Shown: positions 1 through 8,442, counted from the stretch's first letter. The stretch: 64,000 nucleotides of DNA from PALSA-1316 sp964499365 (GCA_964499365.1 CAZCKU010000010.1:112658-176657); one strand, 5' to 3'. The notes: generated by a model not told the origin, from the sequence alone. Numbers and translations: made by a program.

Positions 1-77
1 GTACGATTATCGGCAAGGCCCTCGGGTCTCTCAGGGAGGGGAACGGGACCGTTGAAATGCTGATCATGCTGCGCTGA
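1..77 (+). CDS. C-terminal fragment of a truncated gene (tail/adhesin-type protein)
   Basis: The window opens inside a reading frame that runs for 24 codons from base 3 to a TGA at 75-77 and ends in GTVEMLIMLR. From memory, endings of the form '...IGKAL..L..G.G.VE.L..LQ' are common at the C-termini of phage-tail, autochaperone or peptidase G2-like proteins; this is recollection of a motif, not a search result. A strong terminator follows 53 bases later, which supports this being a real gene end. Confidence 0.5.
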   Translation, partial: TIIGKALGSLREGNGTVEMLIMLR

Positions 78-130
78 GAATTAAAGGACCGGGGAGGGGC
101 AGACAGCAACAGGCTGCTCGCCTCCCTGAG

Positions 131-169
131 CAAAAAAGACCCGCCCCTGTCGGGCGGGTCTTTTTTTTT
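131..169 (+). terminator. Rho-independent terminator
   Basis: A 9-bp perfect stem (GACCCGCCC at 138-146, GGGCGGGTC at 152-160) with a 5-base loop is followed by nine T residues at 161-169 and preceded by an A-tract at 132-137. It could therefore work on either strand. It closes the truncated gene at the left edge. Confidence 0.93.
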
Positions 170-216
170 ACGCAGTTGTGGACGCGCGTATGTTTAAGCT
201 ATACAGTGGTCCGGCG

Positions 217-348
217 TCAGGATTTCTTCAGGAGGCCGAGGAGAGACTTCAGTCTTCTCCAGAGGCTCCCGGCCCGCGGCTCATCCAGCGTGCGGTAGAC
301 TGTCAGCCTTCCGTATTTGTCGCATTCAATCCGTTTGCAGGTACTCAT
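217..348 (-). CDS. possible small protein, 43 aa
   Basis: An ATG frame of 43 codons lies in an otherwise geneless stretch. The product starts MSTCKRIECDKYGRL and ends in a basic amphipathic stretch (RRLKSLLGLLKKS). It has no recognised family and no clear ribosome-binding site. It is supported only by its plausible composition and by the lack of any competing gene on either strand. It could be a chance frame. Confidence 0.25.
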   Translation of the reverse strand: MSTCKRIECDKYGRLTVYRTLDEPRAGSLWRRLKSLLGLLKKS

Positions 349-521
349 GAATCCATTGTATCAAAAAATATCACGGATGTACCGTTAAAATTTGTTAAGC
401 TCTCTCGAATAATCCCAGCCTGCTGCAGGAGCATTTATTGTTCAGGGAACAGGGAACAACACGCGAAACAATGACGATCTGTCCCGGATTGTACAAGGTC
501 TTTTATTATTCTGTATTTCTC

Positions 522-550
522 TTGACAGGCTGCCGGAATGGGAGTATGCT
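522..550 (+). promoter_or_regulatory. sigma-70 promoter
   Basis: TTGACA at 522-527, a 17-base spacer and TATGCT at 545-550 make a near-consensus promoter. The first gene downstream starts at 871, which leaves a leader of about 310 bases. Confidence 0.7.
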
Positions 551-870
551 GTAATTAAGACGGGCAAGGACAGTGGTGGTTTTGCTCTTCTCATACCCAT
601 TGGGTGGCCCTTTGACGGGGCCCAGAGTGGGGCCCTTAACAAGGGACGGTAATAAAGGGTCAGGACTCAAGGGACTCAATGCCTGGATGGAATAGTTTCA
701 GGCAGAGTCCGGAGGGGGCCGGCCAACCGGTCAGAGAAGAAGCAGACACCACTTTTTTATTGCCTGCTGCCCCCTCTCTGCTGCATTTCGCCTTCATCGG
801 CTGTAGGCGGGGGTGACGGTGTGTTAAAGAAAAGTCCTGTCAGAGCCGATAAGTAATCAGGAGGACTGTT
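551..870 (+). other. Long structured leader or unannotated small RNA
   Basis: No protein frame is supported between the promoter at 522-550 and the gene at 871. The sequence can fold. GGACTC (672-677) plus TGCCTG (680-685) pairs with CAGGCA (699-704) plus GAGTCC (705-710), giving a 12-bp stem with a two-base bulge and a 13-base loop. Upstream are two GGGGCCC blocks near 615-635. It matches no RNA family I know (SRP, 6S, GEMM and SAM were considered). Confidence 0.35.
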
Positions 871-1167
871 ATGGACATAAACTCAATAGCACTGTCTGCC
901 CTCTCGGCCTACGAAAAAAAATTGGGCGTTACAGCAAACAATATTGCCAACCTCAACACCGAGAAATTCAGACCCTCCGAAGCCAATATTCATGATAATG
1001 CGGGCCAAGGCGTGTATGTTACGATCAGCCAGACCGATACGCCGGAGGTAGATCTTGCCAGGGAAATGGTCAGCCTGATGACGGCTAAACAGGGTATTGA
1101 GGCTAACCTCAAGACCCTTAAGACGGCTGATGAGATAAACAGGAGTATACTTGATATTATCGCCTGA
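871..1167 (+). CDS. FlgC-like flagellar basal-body rod domain protein, 98 aa
   Basis: The N-terminus carries the amphipathic rod-protein signature (IALSALSAYEKKLGVTANNIANLNT, residues ~6-30, with the NNIANLNT core). The C-terminus (EMVSLMTAKQGIEANLKTLKTADE) matches the paired C-terminal helix of rod/hook proteins. At 98 aa it is shorter than FlgC (about 140), because the middle of the protein is reduced. AGGAGG at 859-864 fixes the start. No flagellar neighbours are present, so this is probably a stand-alone paralogue rather than part of a flagellar operon. Its export and role are unknown. Confidence 0.75.
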   Translation: MDINSIALSALSAYEKKLGVTANNIANLNTEKFRPSEANIHDNAGQGVYVTISQTDTPEVDLAREMVSLMTAKQGIEANLKTLKTADEINRSILDIIA

Positions 1168-1224
1168 TACCGCGTCCTGCCCTGCCGAAGCGCCCCTGTA
1201 AACTCCTCACCGCAGTAGGACGGT

Positions 1225-1449
1225 CTATTCGTTCTCCCAGGAGACCTGGAACTCCAGTTCCTCGCTGCCGTCCTCCCGCTCATGGGCTATGCTGAAGGCT
1301 GCCCGGGCAGGTACGGTGATGCGCTCGCCTGCCACACTGACGGCAAAGCGTTTCCCCTGCTCGAGGGCGTCGGCCAGGCGGCGCAGGGTTGCTGCAAATT
1401 CCGTGACGGTACAGGTCCTCTCGGTGTCTCTCCGGCGTTTCTTTTTCAT
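1225..1449 (-). CDS. amphi-Trp domain-containing protein, 74 aa
   Basis: A small charged protein with a basic N-terminus. It has an 'EFAATLRRLADALEQGKRF' helix, then two short strands (FAVSVAGERITVPA), and ends in the alternating acidic/hydrophobic strand ELEFQVSWENE with a near-terminal tryptophan. This is the layout of the amphi-Trp family, whose function is unknown. AAAGGAG lies just upstream of the ATG. It is convergent with the FlgC-like gene and stands alone. Confidence 0.75.
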   Translation of the reverse strand: MKKKRRRDTERTCTVTEFAATLRRLADALEQGKRFAVSVAGERITVPARAAFSIAHEREDGSEELEFQVSWENE

Positions 1450-1580
1450 GGGTCTCTCCTTTGGAATTGATGACTTGCCATGAAGTCATTTTGTTCAATC
1501 ATATAGAATGCCGACCAGCCTGTCAATGGCTGGCTGCCGGGACGAGGTCTCAAAAAATGCTGCGTCCGCCCGTTATCCTG

Positions 1581-1600
1581 CTGTAAGGATAATCTTACAG
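1581..1600. promoter_or_regulatory. inverted repeat, possible operator
   Basis: CTGTAAG (1581-1587) and CTTACAG (1594-1600) form a perfect 7-bp inverted repeat around a 6-base centre. It lies 140 bases before the hemerythrin gene in a 290-base gene-free stretch that holds nothing else I can support. The regulator is unknown. Confidence 0.35.
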
Positions 1601-1740
1601 GCAAGAAGAAGAAAACTGGCATATTTTCCGGTCCAGCGCAGGTTAAAGTTATGCATGGTGCAGAACAGGGGCAGATACCGGGGGAACATGGCTGATGCTG
1701 TGATGCAGCCCCTGATATTTTTCAGCGGACCTGGCCTGTC

Positions 1741-2178
1741 ATGAAGCTGCAGTGGACCAACGAGTTTTCGGTTCATGTCGAAGAAATTGACGCCCAGCAT
1801 CAGGAGCTGTTCGGCATCATCAATACGCTCGATGCGATTATGAGACAGGGCGAAGGGGTAGAGGGGCTCGCCAGAGTCATTGAATTCCTTGACCGGTACG
1901 TCGCCACCCATTTCGAGACAGAAGAGCGGATCATGACGAGCCGCGACTATCCGGGATACAGCATCCACCGGAGCAGGCACATCTGGTTTGCAACAGAAGT
2001 AACACGCCTCAGAAGAAAAATCGAAGCTGGCGGTTCATCTCCGGATAACATCATGCACGCGAACTATCTGCTCATTTCCTGGTTTTCGAACCACGTCAGG
2101 ACACTCGACAGGATGCTCGGCAATTTTCTGGCAAGCGACGTGAAGCTGTGTCCAGAGCCGCCGGAGGGGAGCTGCTGA
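1741..2178 (+). CDS. bacteriohemerythrin, 145 aa
   Basis: A non-haem diiron, oxygen-binding four-helix protein. All seven expected ligands are visible: H20, H57 and E61 (HFETE), H76 and H80 (HRSRH), H118 and D123 (HVRTLD). Its length is typical of single-domain bacteriohemerythrins, which bind or sense O2 in the cytoplasm of anaerobes and microaerophiles. The ribosome-binding site before this ATG is weak, so the exact start is less certain than the identity. It faces a CheY-like gene across 18 bases; the two are convergent. Confidence 0.9.
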   Translation: MKLQWTNEFSVHVEEIDAQHQELFGIINTLDAIMRQGEGVEGLARVIEFLDRYVATHFETEERIMTSRDYPGYSIHRSRHIWFATEVTRLRRKIEAGGSSPDNIMHANYLLISWFSNHVRTLDRMLGNFLASDVKLCPEPPEGSC

Positions 2179-2196
2179 TGCCGGTTCAGGAGGGTG

Positions 2197-2595
2197 TTAC
2201 TGAGCACCCCTCGCTCTTTGTTTGAACACCCTGGTCACCTTCTCGCAGAGCGTCTCAGGGCTGAACGGTTTGACGATATAGTCGGTGACACCCAGCTTCA
2301 CCACTTCCATGACGGACTCCCCGTCGTCCTTTGCGGTTATCATGATGAAGGGAACGGTTTTAAGATGGGACTCCTCACGCAGCCAGCGCAGGAGTTCATC
2401 GCCGTTCAGTCCGGGCATTTCCCAGTCGCATAAAATGAGATCGAAAAGATCTCCGGCCATCAGCATTCTCCGGGCATCCTCCCCATTGGCCGCCATGACC
2501 GGCTCGATGAATTCAAATTCCTCGCAGAGGGATTCCCGTATGATGTCTCTCATCAGCGAGGAGTCGTCTGCGATCATCACTCTCATCCTGTTCAT
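2197..2595 (-). CDS. CheY-like single-domain response regulator, 132 aa
   Basis: A stand-alone receiver domain with the acidic pair D10-D11, phospho-acceptor D57 (LCDWEMPG), T87 (ITAK) and K109 (VKPF). It has no output domain, so it would act by protein-protein contact, as CheY does. No cognate kinase is adjacent, although two hybrid kinases are encoded within 15 kb. The start is preceded by an A/G-rich stretch with AAAGG. Confidence 0.9.
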   Translation of the reverse strand: MNRMRVMIADDSSLMRDIIRESLCEEFEFIEPVMAANGEDARRMLMAGDLFDLILCDWEMPGLNGDELLRWLREESHLKTVPFIMITAKDDGESVMEVVKLGVTDYIVKPFSPETLCEKVTRVFKQRARGAQ

Positions 2596-2699
2596 AAAAA
2601 ATACCTTTTAATCCCTTCAAGCATTTCTCTTAGTATACACCCTTTGCCTTTACCATGAACAAGCAAAACGAAGGCCCTTCACCTGCCGGAGAGGACCCC

Positions 2700-4589
2700 T
2701 CAGGCGATGCTCTCGATAAACCTTCGGCCGTAGGCCATCGTCTCAATCCGTTCGTCGCAGATGATCACCCGCCCCGTATCCTGCTTCGACCGTATCAGTC
2801 TTCCGAAGCCCTGCTTGAATTTGAGGATCGCCCTCGGCACGGCATATTCCCTGAAGGGATTCCCTCCTGCCCGTTCGATCGCCTCTTTGCGGGCCACGAA
2901 CATCGGGTCGGTCGGCACGTCGAAGGGGAGCTTTGTCATGATCAGGGATTTCAGTGCGTCGCCCCTGAGGTCGACCCCCTCCCAGAAGGATTCCAGCCCG
3001 AAGATGACACCCCCGGTGCCGCTTCGCATGAGCTCAAGTATTGTCCTGTTCTGCATGTCCCCCTGCTGCATCGGCAGGCGCCCTGCGTCGCGGAGTTCAT
3101 CCGCCGTCAGCTCCCAGGCCCTGTTCATGGCGTCGCGCGAGGTGAAGAGCACCAGAATCCCGCCGTCCTGTCTGGCTGCCTCCGACAGGATAACACCGGC
3201 GAGCCTTTCGATGCCCTCTGCGTTTTTCAGGTTGATTCCCTTTTCTATTGACACCGAGACCTGGCTTTTCAGGTCGAACGGAGACGGCAGGGAGAGCGTT
3301 TCCGCGTGCTCGAGCCCGAGGATGTTGCGGGTGAAGCCGAAATCGCCTCCAGCGGCAAGTGTGGCGGAGGTGACGATGATCGACCGGTACTGCGGAACGA
3401 TATTGTTCTGTACGAAATCTCCCGGGTAGATTGGCGCCATCCTGAGGGCGGTCTTCTTCTCATCGATCTCGGCCCACCTGACGAAGCCCTCTGCCCCGTC
3501 GGCGAACATCAGGAACTCACCGGCGAGGGCGGCGAGGCCCATAAGCGCGGCCTCCATCTCTATCTCCTCGTCCTCGTGGAAGAGGCCGAGAATGGCAGTC
3601 TTTATTGCTGCTGTCAGGGCCGTTACGGAAGCGGAGAGTATCTGAAGCGCTTCCGAAAGCCTCACCGCATTTTTAATCAGTACGCGGTCCTTGAGGCTCC
3701 CGGCGACCCTGGACCAGAACAGACCCAGCTCTTCCCTCAGCGCCTCGACCGGGCCGAACAACCCGGGCGAGCCGGCCAGGAGCCCTTTGTAGACGCCGCG
3801 TTCGTCCAGGCGCAGCAGCCTGTTGAGGACGGTGTCTGTGCGGTGCTTCGAAAGATTGATGCCTATCTGGTCCGAGAGGACCCCGTCGAGGGAATGCCCC
3901 TCGTCTATCACCAGGACCTCTGCCTGGGGCAGGATCTTCGATTCCGCAGACAGCATGGCGTCGATGGCGAGGAGCGCATGGTTGGCCACGACGATCTGCG
4001 CCGCTTCCCACCGCCTGCGTGCACGGAAGTAGAAGCAGTCCCGGTAGTAACCGCACTTCATCTTTCGGCAGGCATCTCCGTCAGAGCTGACCTTCTCCCG
4101 GATGAGCGATTTCCTGCCTCCCAGTTCCTCAAAGTCCCCGGTCCCGGTCTCTTCAGCCCAGGACCTGATCTCACGGAGGCCGGAGGCCTCGTCCTCGGAG
4201 GAAGGGGTGAAGGCCATCATCCTCCGGAGGCAGAGATAATTCCCCCGGCCCTTGGCTATGGCGTAGTCGGCAGGCCGAAGGGAAGAGAGCAGTGCGAGGT
4301 CTTTTGAGATGAGCTGCTCCTGCAGGTTCTTTGTCCGCGTGGCGACGATTGCCTTTCTGCCTGAGAGCAGCAGGGGGACCAGATAGGCAAAGGTCTTGCC
4401 GGTACCGGTTCCTGCCTCGACCATGAGGGTGCCGCCGGATTCGATGATCCCGGCGCAGGCCTGCAGCATTGCTGTCTGTGAGGGCCGCACCTCGGAATCC
4501 TGAAGTGCCGCCATGACTGCGTCTGTCAGGAATGTCCCTGCTTCTCCTGCAAGGTCCCTGCTTTCGGAGGATACGTCATGCAATTCCAT
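2700..4589 (-). CDS. dinG: DinG/XPD-family ATP-dependent DNA helicase, 629 aa
   Basis: A superfamily 2 helicase of the iron-sulfur DinG/YoaA type. The Walker A motif GTGTGKT is at 60-66. Four cysteines that can ligate a [4Fe-4S] cluster are C120, C174, C179 and C185. The DEAH-like box DEGH is at 229-232. Motif VI-like GRLIRS followed by 'DTGRVIICDERI' is near the C-terminus. Such enzymes unwind DNA 5'-3' and resolve damaged replication forks or R-loops. No exonuclease domain precedes it. It lies 76 bases downstream of the exporter operon on the same strand and may be co-transcribed. Confidence 0.9.
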   Translation of the reverse strand: MELHDVSSESRDLAGEAGTFLTDAVMAALQDSEVRPSQTAMLQACAGIIESGGTLMVEAGTGTGKTFAYLVPLLLSGRKAIVATRTKNLQEQLISKDLALLSSLRPADYAIAKGRGNYLCLRRMMAFTPSSEDEASGLREIRSWAEETGTGDFEELGGRKSLIREKVSSDGDACRKMKCGYYRDCFYFRARRRWEAAQIVVANHALLAIDAMLSAESKILPQAEVLVIDEGHSLDGVLSDQIGINLSKHRTDTVLNRLLRLDERGVYKGLLAGSPGLFGPVEALREELGLFWSRVAGSLKDRVLIKNAVRLSEALQILSASVTALTAAIKTAILGLFHEDEEIEMEAALMGLAALAGEFLMFADGAEGFVRWAEIDEKKTALRMAPIYPGDFVQNNIVPQYRSIIVTSATLAAGGDFGFTRNILGLEHAETLSLPSPFDLKSQVSVSIEKGINLKNAEGIERLAGVILSEAARQDGGILVLFTSRDAMNRAWELTADELRDAGRLPMQQGDMQNRTILELMRSGTGGVIFGLESFWEGVDLRGDALKSLIMTKLPFDVPTDPMFVARKEAIERAGGNPFREYAVPRAILKFKQGFGRLIRSKQDTGRVIICDERIETMAYGRRFIESIA

Positions 4590-4665
4590 CGTCGTCTATT
4601 ATATCGCTTTGTTCACGTTGCGGCCCAGCTGTTCATCGTACGCATGTCAGGCGGGAAGTCCGACA

Positions 4666-5724
4666 TTAATTCTCCTTCGTATTTTTCGGTATGATACGGA
4701 CGTCGACCGTCATCCCGAGCCTGAAGGGGGTCTTTTCGGAGAACGCGACCTTGACCTGCACGATCTTCATGTCCCTGTTCTTCACCGGGTTGTTCGGGGT
4801 TACCTTCCGCAGGCCTGCGTAGTCGGCTATCTCCTGGACGGTTCCCCTGAAGGTCCTGCCGGGGTACGCGTATGTGGTGATCTCGGCCGGGTCGCCTGTC
4901 CTGAACCTGGCCACGTCGGTCTCATCCACCTCCGCGTTGACCCTGATCTTTTCGATATCCGCGATCGCCACGAGGTTCGGCGTCACTTCCCTGCTGACCA
5001 TTTCCCCCCTCTGCAGGTATTTCCTGATCACCCTGCCTGAAATCGGCGCGGCGATCACCGCCTTGTCCCTCAGTGTCCGGTAATATTCGACTGCAGATTC
5101 AGCGCGCCGTGCAGAGTCCAGGTAATAGGTGACCGTGTCCTGCTTCGGGCCCTGCCGCACCAGGGCAAGGTCCTCATCCGCCTCCCGCTGACGTGCCGCT
5201 GCGACCTCCGCGACCCTCTCCCATTCTTCGTACGCTGAGCGGGAGACGATGCCCTTTTCATGCAGCCGGCGATACCGCTCGGCCTCTTTCCCTGCCGTTG
5301 CCGCATCAGCGGAAGCGCGTGCACAGACAGCCTCGGCCTTCCTGACCTCCTCGGCCCGTGAGCCGGATGCCACCTCCCGGTACTTCGCGCGTGCTGCAGC
5401 CGCCTCGGCCTCGGCCTCCTTCAGCTTTGCCAGGATATCCCTGTCTTCCATCCGCGCTATGAGTGCGCCTTTGCGCACAAGATCTCCTTCCTCGACAGGA
5501 AACTCCGCAATCCTTCCTTCGATCTCGCTGCCGACCTCGACTTCAAATCCCGGCAGGGACTCTATCTTTCCCTCTGCAGCGACATGCCGGACGTCGTCAG
5601 CCACCGTGGTCTTTTCCTGCCCCTTATGCTGCCCCTGGCCGGGGTTTTTCCTCGTTGCAATGCCCACCGTGAGCGCGATGCCAGCAGCGAGAAGGACCGC
5701 ACCGATCAGATATTTCTTCCTCAT
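4666..5724 (-). CDS. HlyD/DevB-type membrane-fusion (adaptor) protein, 352 aa
   Basis: One N-terminal membrane anchor (residues ~5-25) is followed by a lipoyl-like half domain (EGKIESLPGFEVEVGSEI), a long coiled coil rich in Ala/Glu/Arg (~95-215), the second lipoyl half (VIAAPISGRVIRKYLQRGE) and a beta-barrel with a membrane-proximal part. This is the periplasmic adaptor of an ABC exporter. It is the third cistron of a tetR-permease-ATPase-adaptor operon and overlaps the ATPase gene by 4 bases. The order and partners resemble DevBCA, so export of a lipid or other hydrophobic compound through an outer-membrane factor is plausible, but the substrate is unknown. Confidence 0.88.
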   Translation of the reverse strand: MRKKYLIGAVLLAAGIALTVGIATRKNPGQGQHKGQEKTTVADDVRHVAAEGKIESLPGFEVEVGSEIEGRIAEFPVEEGDLVRKGALIARMEDRDILAKLKEAEAEAAAARAKYREVASGSRAEEVRKAEAVCARASADAATAGKEAERYRRLHEKGIVSRSAYEEWERVAEVAAARQREADEDLALVRQGPKQDTVTYYLDSARRAESAVEYYRTLRDKAVIAAPISGRVIRKYLQRGEMVSREVTPNLVAIADIEKIRVNAEVDETDVARFRTGDPAEITTYAYPGRTFRGTVQEIADYAGLRKVTPNNPVKNRDMKIVQVKVAFSEKTPFRLGMTVDVRIIPKNTKEN

Positions 5725-6419
5725 CTCCGCAACCTCCCGTCTTCGATAAAAACGACCCTGTGTGCCAGGGACTCTGCCTTTGGATCGTGGCTGACGATGA
5801 CCACCGCCTTGCCGTCTTTTTCGGCCATCTCCCGCAGGAGCTTCAGGACCTCCATGCCTGTCCTTGAATCGAGATTCGCCGTTGGTTCGTCAGCGAGCAG
5901 GATCGGGGGGTCTCCCGCAAGCGCGCGTGCAAAGGCGACCCGCTGTTTTTCCCCGCCGCTGAGGTCCGACGGATAGAACACGGACCTGTGGCCGAGACCG
6001 ACCTTCCCGAGAAGCTCCGCAGCCGTCGGCTTTATGAGGGATTGAGGGACCTTCTTCAGCCGGAGTACGAGTTCAACGTTCTCGATCGCCGTGAGGGACG
6101 GAAAGAGGTTGAAGGCCTGAAACACAAAACCGAAATACTTCTTCCTGATGTCCGGCAGCTCCTCCTCGCCAAGCCCGCTCACCCTGCGGTCTTCAATGAC
6201 TACCTCACCGCGGGTGGGGTGGAGGATGCAGCCCATAATCGACAGGAGGGTTGTCTTGCCCGAGCCGGATGGCCCCATGATCAGGAGCATCTCTCCCTTC
6301 GAGAGTCCGAGGGTTATTGAATCAACGGCCACGATGCTGTTGTCCCCCTCTCCGTAAATCTTGCCGACGTCTATCGCCCTGAGAATCGGGGCCCCGGGAA
6401 ACGTTGTCATGTCACTCAC
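5721..6419 (-). CDS. ABC transporter ATPase, MacB/LolD/DevA type, 232 aa
   Basis: A complete nucleotide-binding domain. Walker A is GPSGSGKT (49-56), followed by the Q-loop region (FVFQAFNLF), signature LSGGEKQ (153-159), Walker B ILLADE (173-178) and H-loop VSHD. This subfamily pairs with FtsX-like permeases whose extracytoplasmic domain acts mechanically. The gene overlaps the permease gene by 4 bases and the adaptor gene by 4 bases, which indicates tight translational coupling. Confidence 0.93.
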   Translation of the reverse strand: MSDMTTFPGAPILRAIDVGKIYGEGDNSIVAVDSITLGLSKGEMLLIMGPSGSGKTTLLSIMGCILHPTRGEVVIEDRRVSGLGEEELPDIRKKYFGFVFQAFNLFPSLTAIENVELVLRLKKVPQSLIKPTAAELLGKVGLGHRSVFYPSDLSGGEKQRVAFARALAGDPPILLADEPTANLDSRTGMEVLKLLREMAEKDGKAVVIVSHDPKAESLAHRVVFIEDGRLRR

Positions 6420-7546
6420 GCCCTGAAGACCGTCACCGGGTCGAGGGTCCGGATCCTGCGCACAGAAAAATAGGCAGAGAGGAGGCAGGTCGAGAGGACG
6501 ACGAAGAACAGGGCCAGGAAAAGGGCCGGGTGGAGGTACAGCGCGACCCCTGCCTTCTCGATCCCGCTGCGCAGGAGGAGGACGAGCAGCGAACCGGCCG
6601 TGAAGCCTGCCACGGCATTGAGGCCGACCTGGCTGAAGATCACCCGGTAGAGGTCAGAGTTCCGCGCCCCCAGGGCCTTGAGCGTCCCGAATTCGCGGAG
6701 GTGCTCCATGGTATTGGCATAGACCGTCTGTCCGACGATCGCGCCTCCGACGATCAGGCCGAGCAGGGCGGTCAGGAAGAAGCCCATCCCGATGCCTGTC
6801 TGGATCGTCCAGTAGAGCACCGTCTTATTTATAAAGTCCCTCTTCGAGAGGATATCGTTGTCTTTCATGACCGCCTGCAGCGCCCTGATCGTCTCGTCCG
6901 TCTTCGCCGGGTCCCGCAGCTTGGCGACGATGTATGTCGTCTGGTCTTCGCGCACGATGGCGGTCATAAAGCGGTGCGCCTGGTTATACCCCATAAACAC
7001 GACCGGTGCGGTCGTAAAACTTCTCGTGCCCTCCGAGATGCCGGCCAGCTTGAACTGGACCTGGTTCAGCTCCCATACGGAGCCGGGCTGAAGCCGGCCG
7101 AGCCTTTTTTCTGACGTGCGGTCCATGATCATGTACCTCCCCCCCTTGACGTCCCGGGGAAGCCCCGTTATCATGGTCCAGGGTGCCCCGACCCCGGTGT
7201 CGGGGTTGAAGCCGATGATCTGCACCTGCTCCTGCCCTCCTGCCGCCAGCTTCAGAAAGCCCCAGGTCAGGATCAGCCTGTCGGCCCAGACCACATCCGG
7301 AATTGCCCTGACCTTGCTGATCCGCTCCTCGGGGAAGGGGTTGGCGAAGTCGAAGTTCTGTACGTTCTTCGACATGATCCAGATGTCCGCGTCTATATGG
7401 CGGATGACGCCGGTGGCATTTCCCATCATGCCCAGGTACATGGAGACCTGGGCAAGGGTGAGTACGGTCGAAAAGATTATGCCGGTCAGGGTGATGACGA
7501 GCCTGCCGCGCTCGTGAAAGAGGGTCTTGAACGCGAGCCAGAGCAT
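6416..7546 (-). CDS. FtsX/DevC-like ABC transporter permease, 376 aa
   Basis: One membrane segment lies near the N-terminus (LVITLTGIIFSTVLTLAQV). Next comes a large extracytoplasmic domain (~45-245), then three C-terminal membrane helices, as in FtsX/MacB permeases. The frame stays open upstream, but the ATG at 7546 is chosen because it overlaps the tetR stop (TAATG) and because the added N-terminal residues would be non-homologous Arg/Gly-rich sequence read from the tetR gene. N-terminal features (membrane entry at once, 'DADIWIMS') recall DevC of the cyanobacterial glycolipid exporter. The substrate cannot be told from sequence. Confidence 0.88.
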   Translation of the reverse strand: MLWLAFKTLFHERGRLVITLTGIIFSTVLTLAQVSMYLGMMGNATGVIRHIDADIWIMSKNVQNFDFANPFPEERISKVRAIPDVVWADRLILTWGFLKLAAGGQEQVQIIGFNPDTGVGAPWTMITGLPRDVKGGRYMIMDRTSEKRLGRLQPGSVWELNQVQFKLAGISEGTRSFTTAPVVFMGYNQAHRFMTAIVREDQTTYIVAKLRDPAKTDETIRALQAVMKDNDILSKRDFINKTVLYWTIQTGIGMGFFLTALLGLIVGGAIVGQTVYANTMEHLREFGTLKALGARNSDLYRVIFSQVGLNAVAGFTAGSLLVLLLRSGIEKAGVALYLHPALFLALFFVVLSTCLLSAYFSVRRIRTLDPVTVFRA

Positions 7547-8199
7547 TACGGCTTTCCCCGCAACCCTTCGAGTGCCAGGTCGAGGCTCTTCAGCAGCATC
7601 TGCTCCAGTCCCATCCCGGCGATCTCGTCGCGGTAGAGGGGGTCCTGTTCGAAGCTCATGATGATCCCGTTGACCGTGGCCCAGAGGATGTTGGCGACCG
7701 CCCAGGCATCCACCTTCCGATAGTACCCGTTTTCGATCCCCTCCTCGACGAGGTCCCTGACGATGCCGAGACATTCACGGGCCGTCTCCATGCAGCTGAC
7801 CAGCAGTTCGCCGGGTACGCGGGCCCTGACATCCGGCTGACTGCTGAGGAACATGATCCTGAAGTATTTCCTGTTTTTCCGGTAAAAACCGTAGTAGGCC
7901 CTGAAGGCGTGCTCGACGAGCCCCTTTTCGCCCGGGGGATGCCTCCGGAGGACCTCGAATGCCTTCCGCAGCCGGGACATGCCCTCCGCCATGACCGAGA
8001 CGTAGAGCTCCTCCTTGCTGCTGAAGTAGAGGTATATGGTGCCCTTGGCAAGCCCGGCCCTGTCAGCGATTTCGTCGATCGTGGTGTTCATGAAGCCCCT
8101 GGAGAAGAAGACCTCACGTGCCGCCTTGATGATCGAGGCACGCCGGGCCAGCTGTTCGCTTTTTCTCCGCGCCGTCTTTCTGCTATGACCCGTATTCAT
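7546..8199 (-). CDS. TetR-family transcriptional regulator, 217 aa
   Basis: The N-terminal helix-turn-helix reads AAREVFFSRG...TTIDEIADRAGLAKGTIYLYF, followed by a ligand-binding helical domain of typical length. The frame is open to 8244, but the promoter at 8216-8244 lies inside that extension, so translation must start at the ATG at 8199 or later. It is the first gene of the exporter operon, and a palindrome overlaps its -10 box, so it most likely represses itself and the exporter until a ligand binds. Confidence 0.9.
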   Translation of the reverse strand: MNTGHSRKTARRKSEQLARRASIIKAAREVFFSRGFMNTTIDEIADRAGLAKGTIYLYFSSKEELYVSVMAEGMSRLRKAFEVLRRHPPGEKGLVEHAFRAYYGFYRKNRKYFRIMFLSSQPDVRARVPGELLVSCMETARECLGIVRDLVEEGIENGYYRKVDAWAVANILWATVNGIIMSFEQDPLYRDEIAGMGLEQMLLKSLDLALEGLRGKP

Positions 8200-8205
8200 A
8201 ATATG

Positions 8206-8244
8206 ACTGACAGTCAGTATAACGCGCCGGCGGCCGGCTGTCAA
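8206..8244 (-). promoter_or_regulatory. promoter with overlapping TetR-type operator
   Basis: Read on the minus strand: TTGACA at 8244-8239, a 17-base spacer and TATACT at 8221-8216. A perfect palindrome with 6-bp arms (ACTGAC/GTCAGT) around one base covers 8206-8218, the -10 box and predicted start site. The predicted transcript would begin about 10 bases before the ATG at 8199, leaving almost no leader and no Shine-Dalgarno site. Confidence 0.8.
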
Positions 8245-8396
8245 TCCTCATGCATGTCCACAACCTCCCGGCTGTTATCTGAAAGACGGCGGGAAGGGTG
8301 CTTCGGCGGGGGACAGGCTGTGCTGTCCTGCTGATCAGGGAATGCGGTCAGGAGGGAAGGCATACCTGCACCGCAGGGTCTGCCGGGATGACTGAA

Positions 8397-8442
8397 CCGG
8401 ACAGTGGCAGGGCATTCCGGGGAGTGCTCTGCCACTGTCCGG
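8397..8442 (-). terminator. strong hairpin after the OmpA-like gene
   Basis: A 14-bp perfect stem (8397-8410 with 8429-8442) begins three bases beyond the stop of the OmpA-family gene. There is no T-run on either side, so termination efficiency is uncertain. It may instead protect the 3' end of the message. Confidence 0.55.

Noticed and set aside
178..474. 98-codon plus-strand frame near the left edge
   Set aside because: GTG-started, directly after a terminator, with no ribosome-binding site and non-protein-like composition.
551..870. Known riboswitch or housekeeping RNA (GEMM, SAM, 6S, SRP)
   Set aside because: None of their conserved cores is present; only generic stem-loops are seen.
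7547..7774. N-terminal extension of the ABC permease
   Set aside because: It is an Arg/Gly-rich reading of the tetR gene in another frame; the real ATG overlaps the tetR stop.
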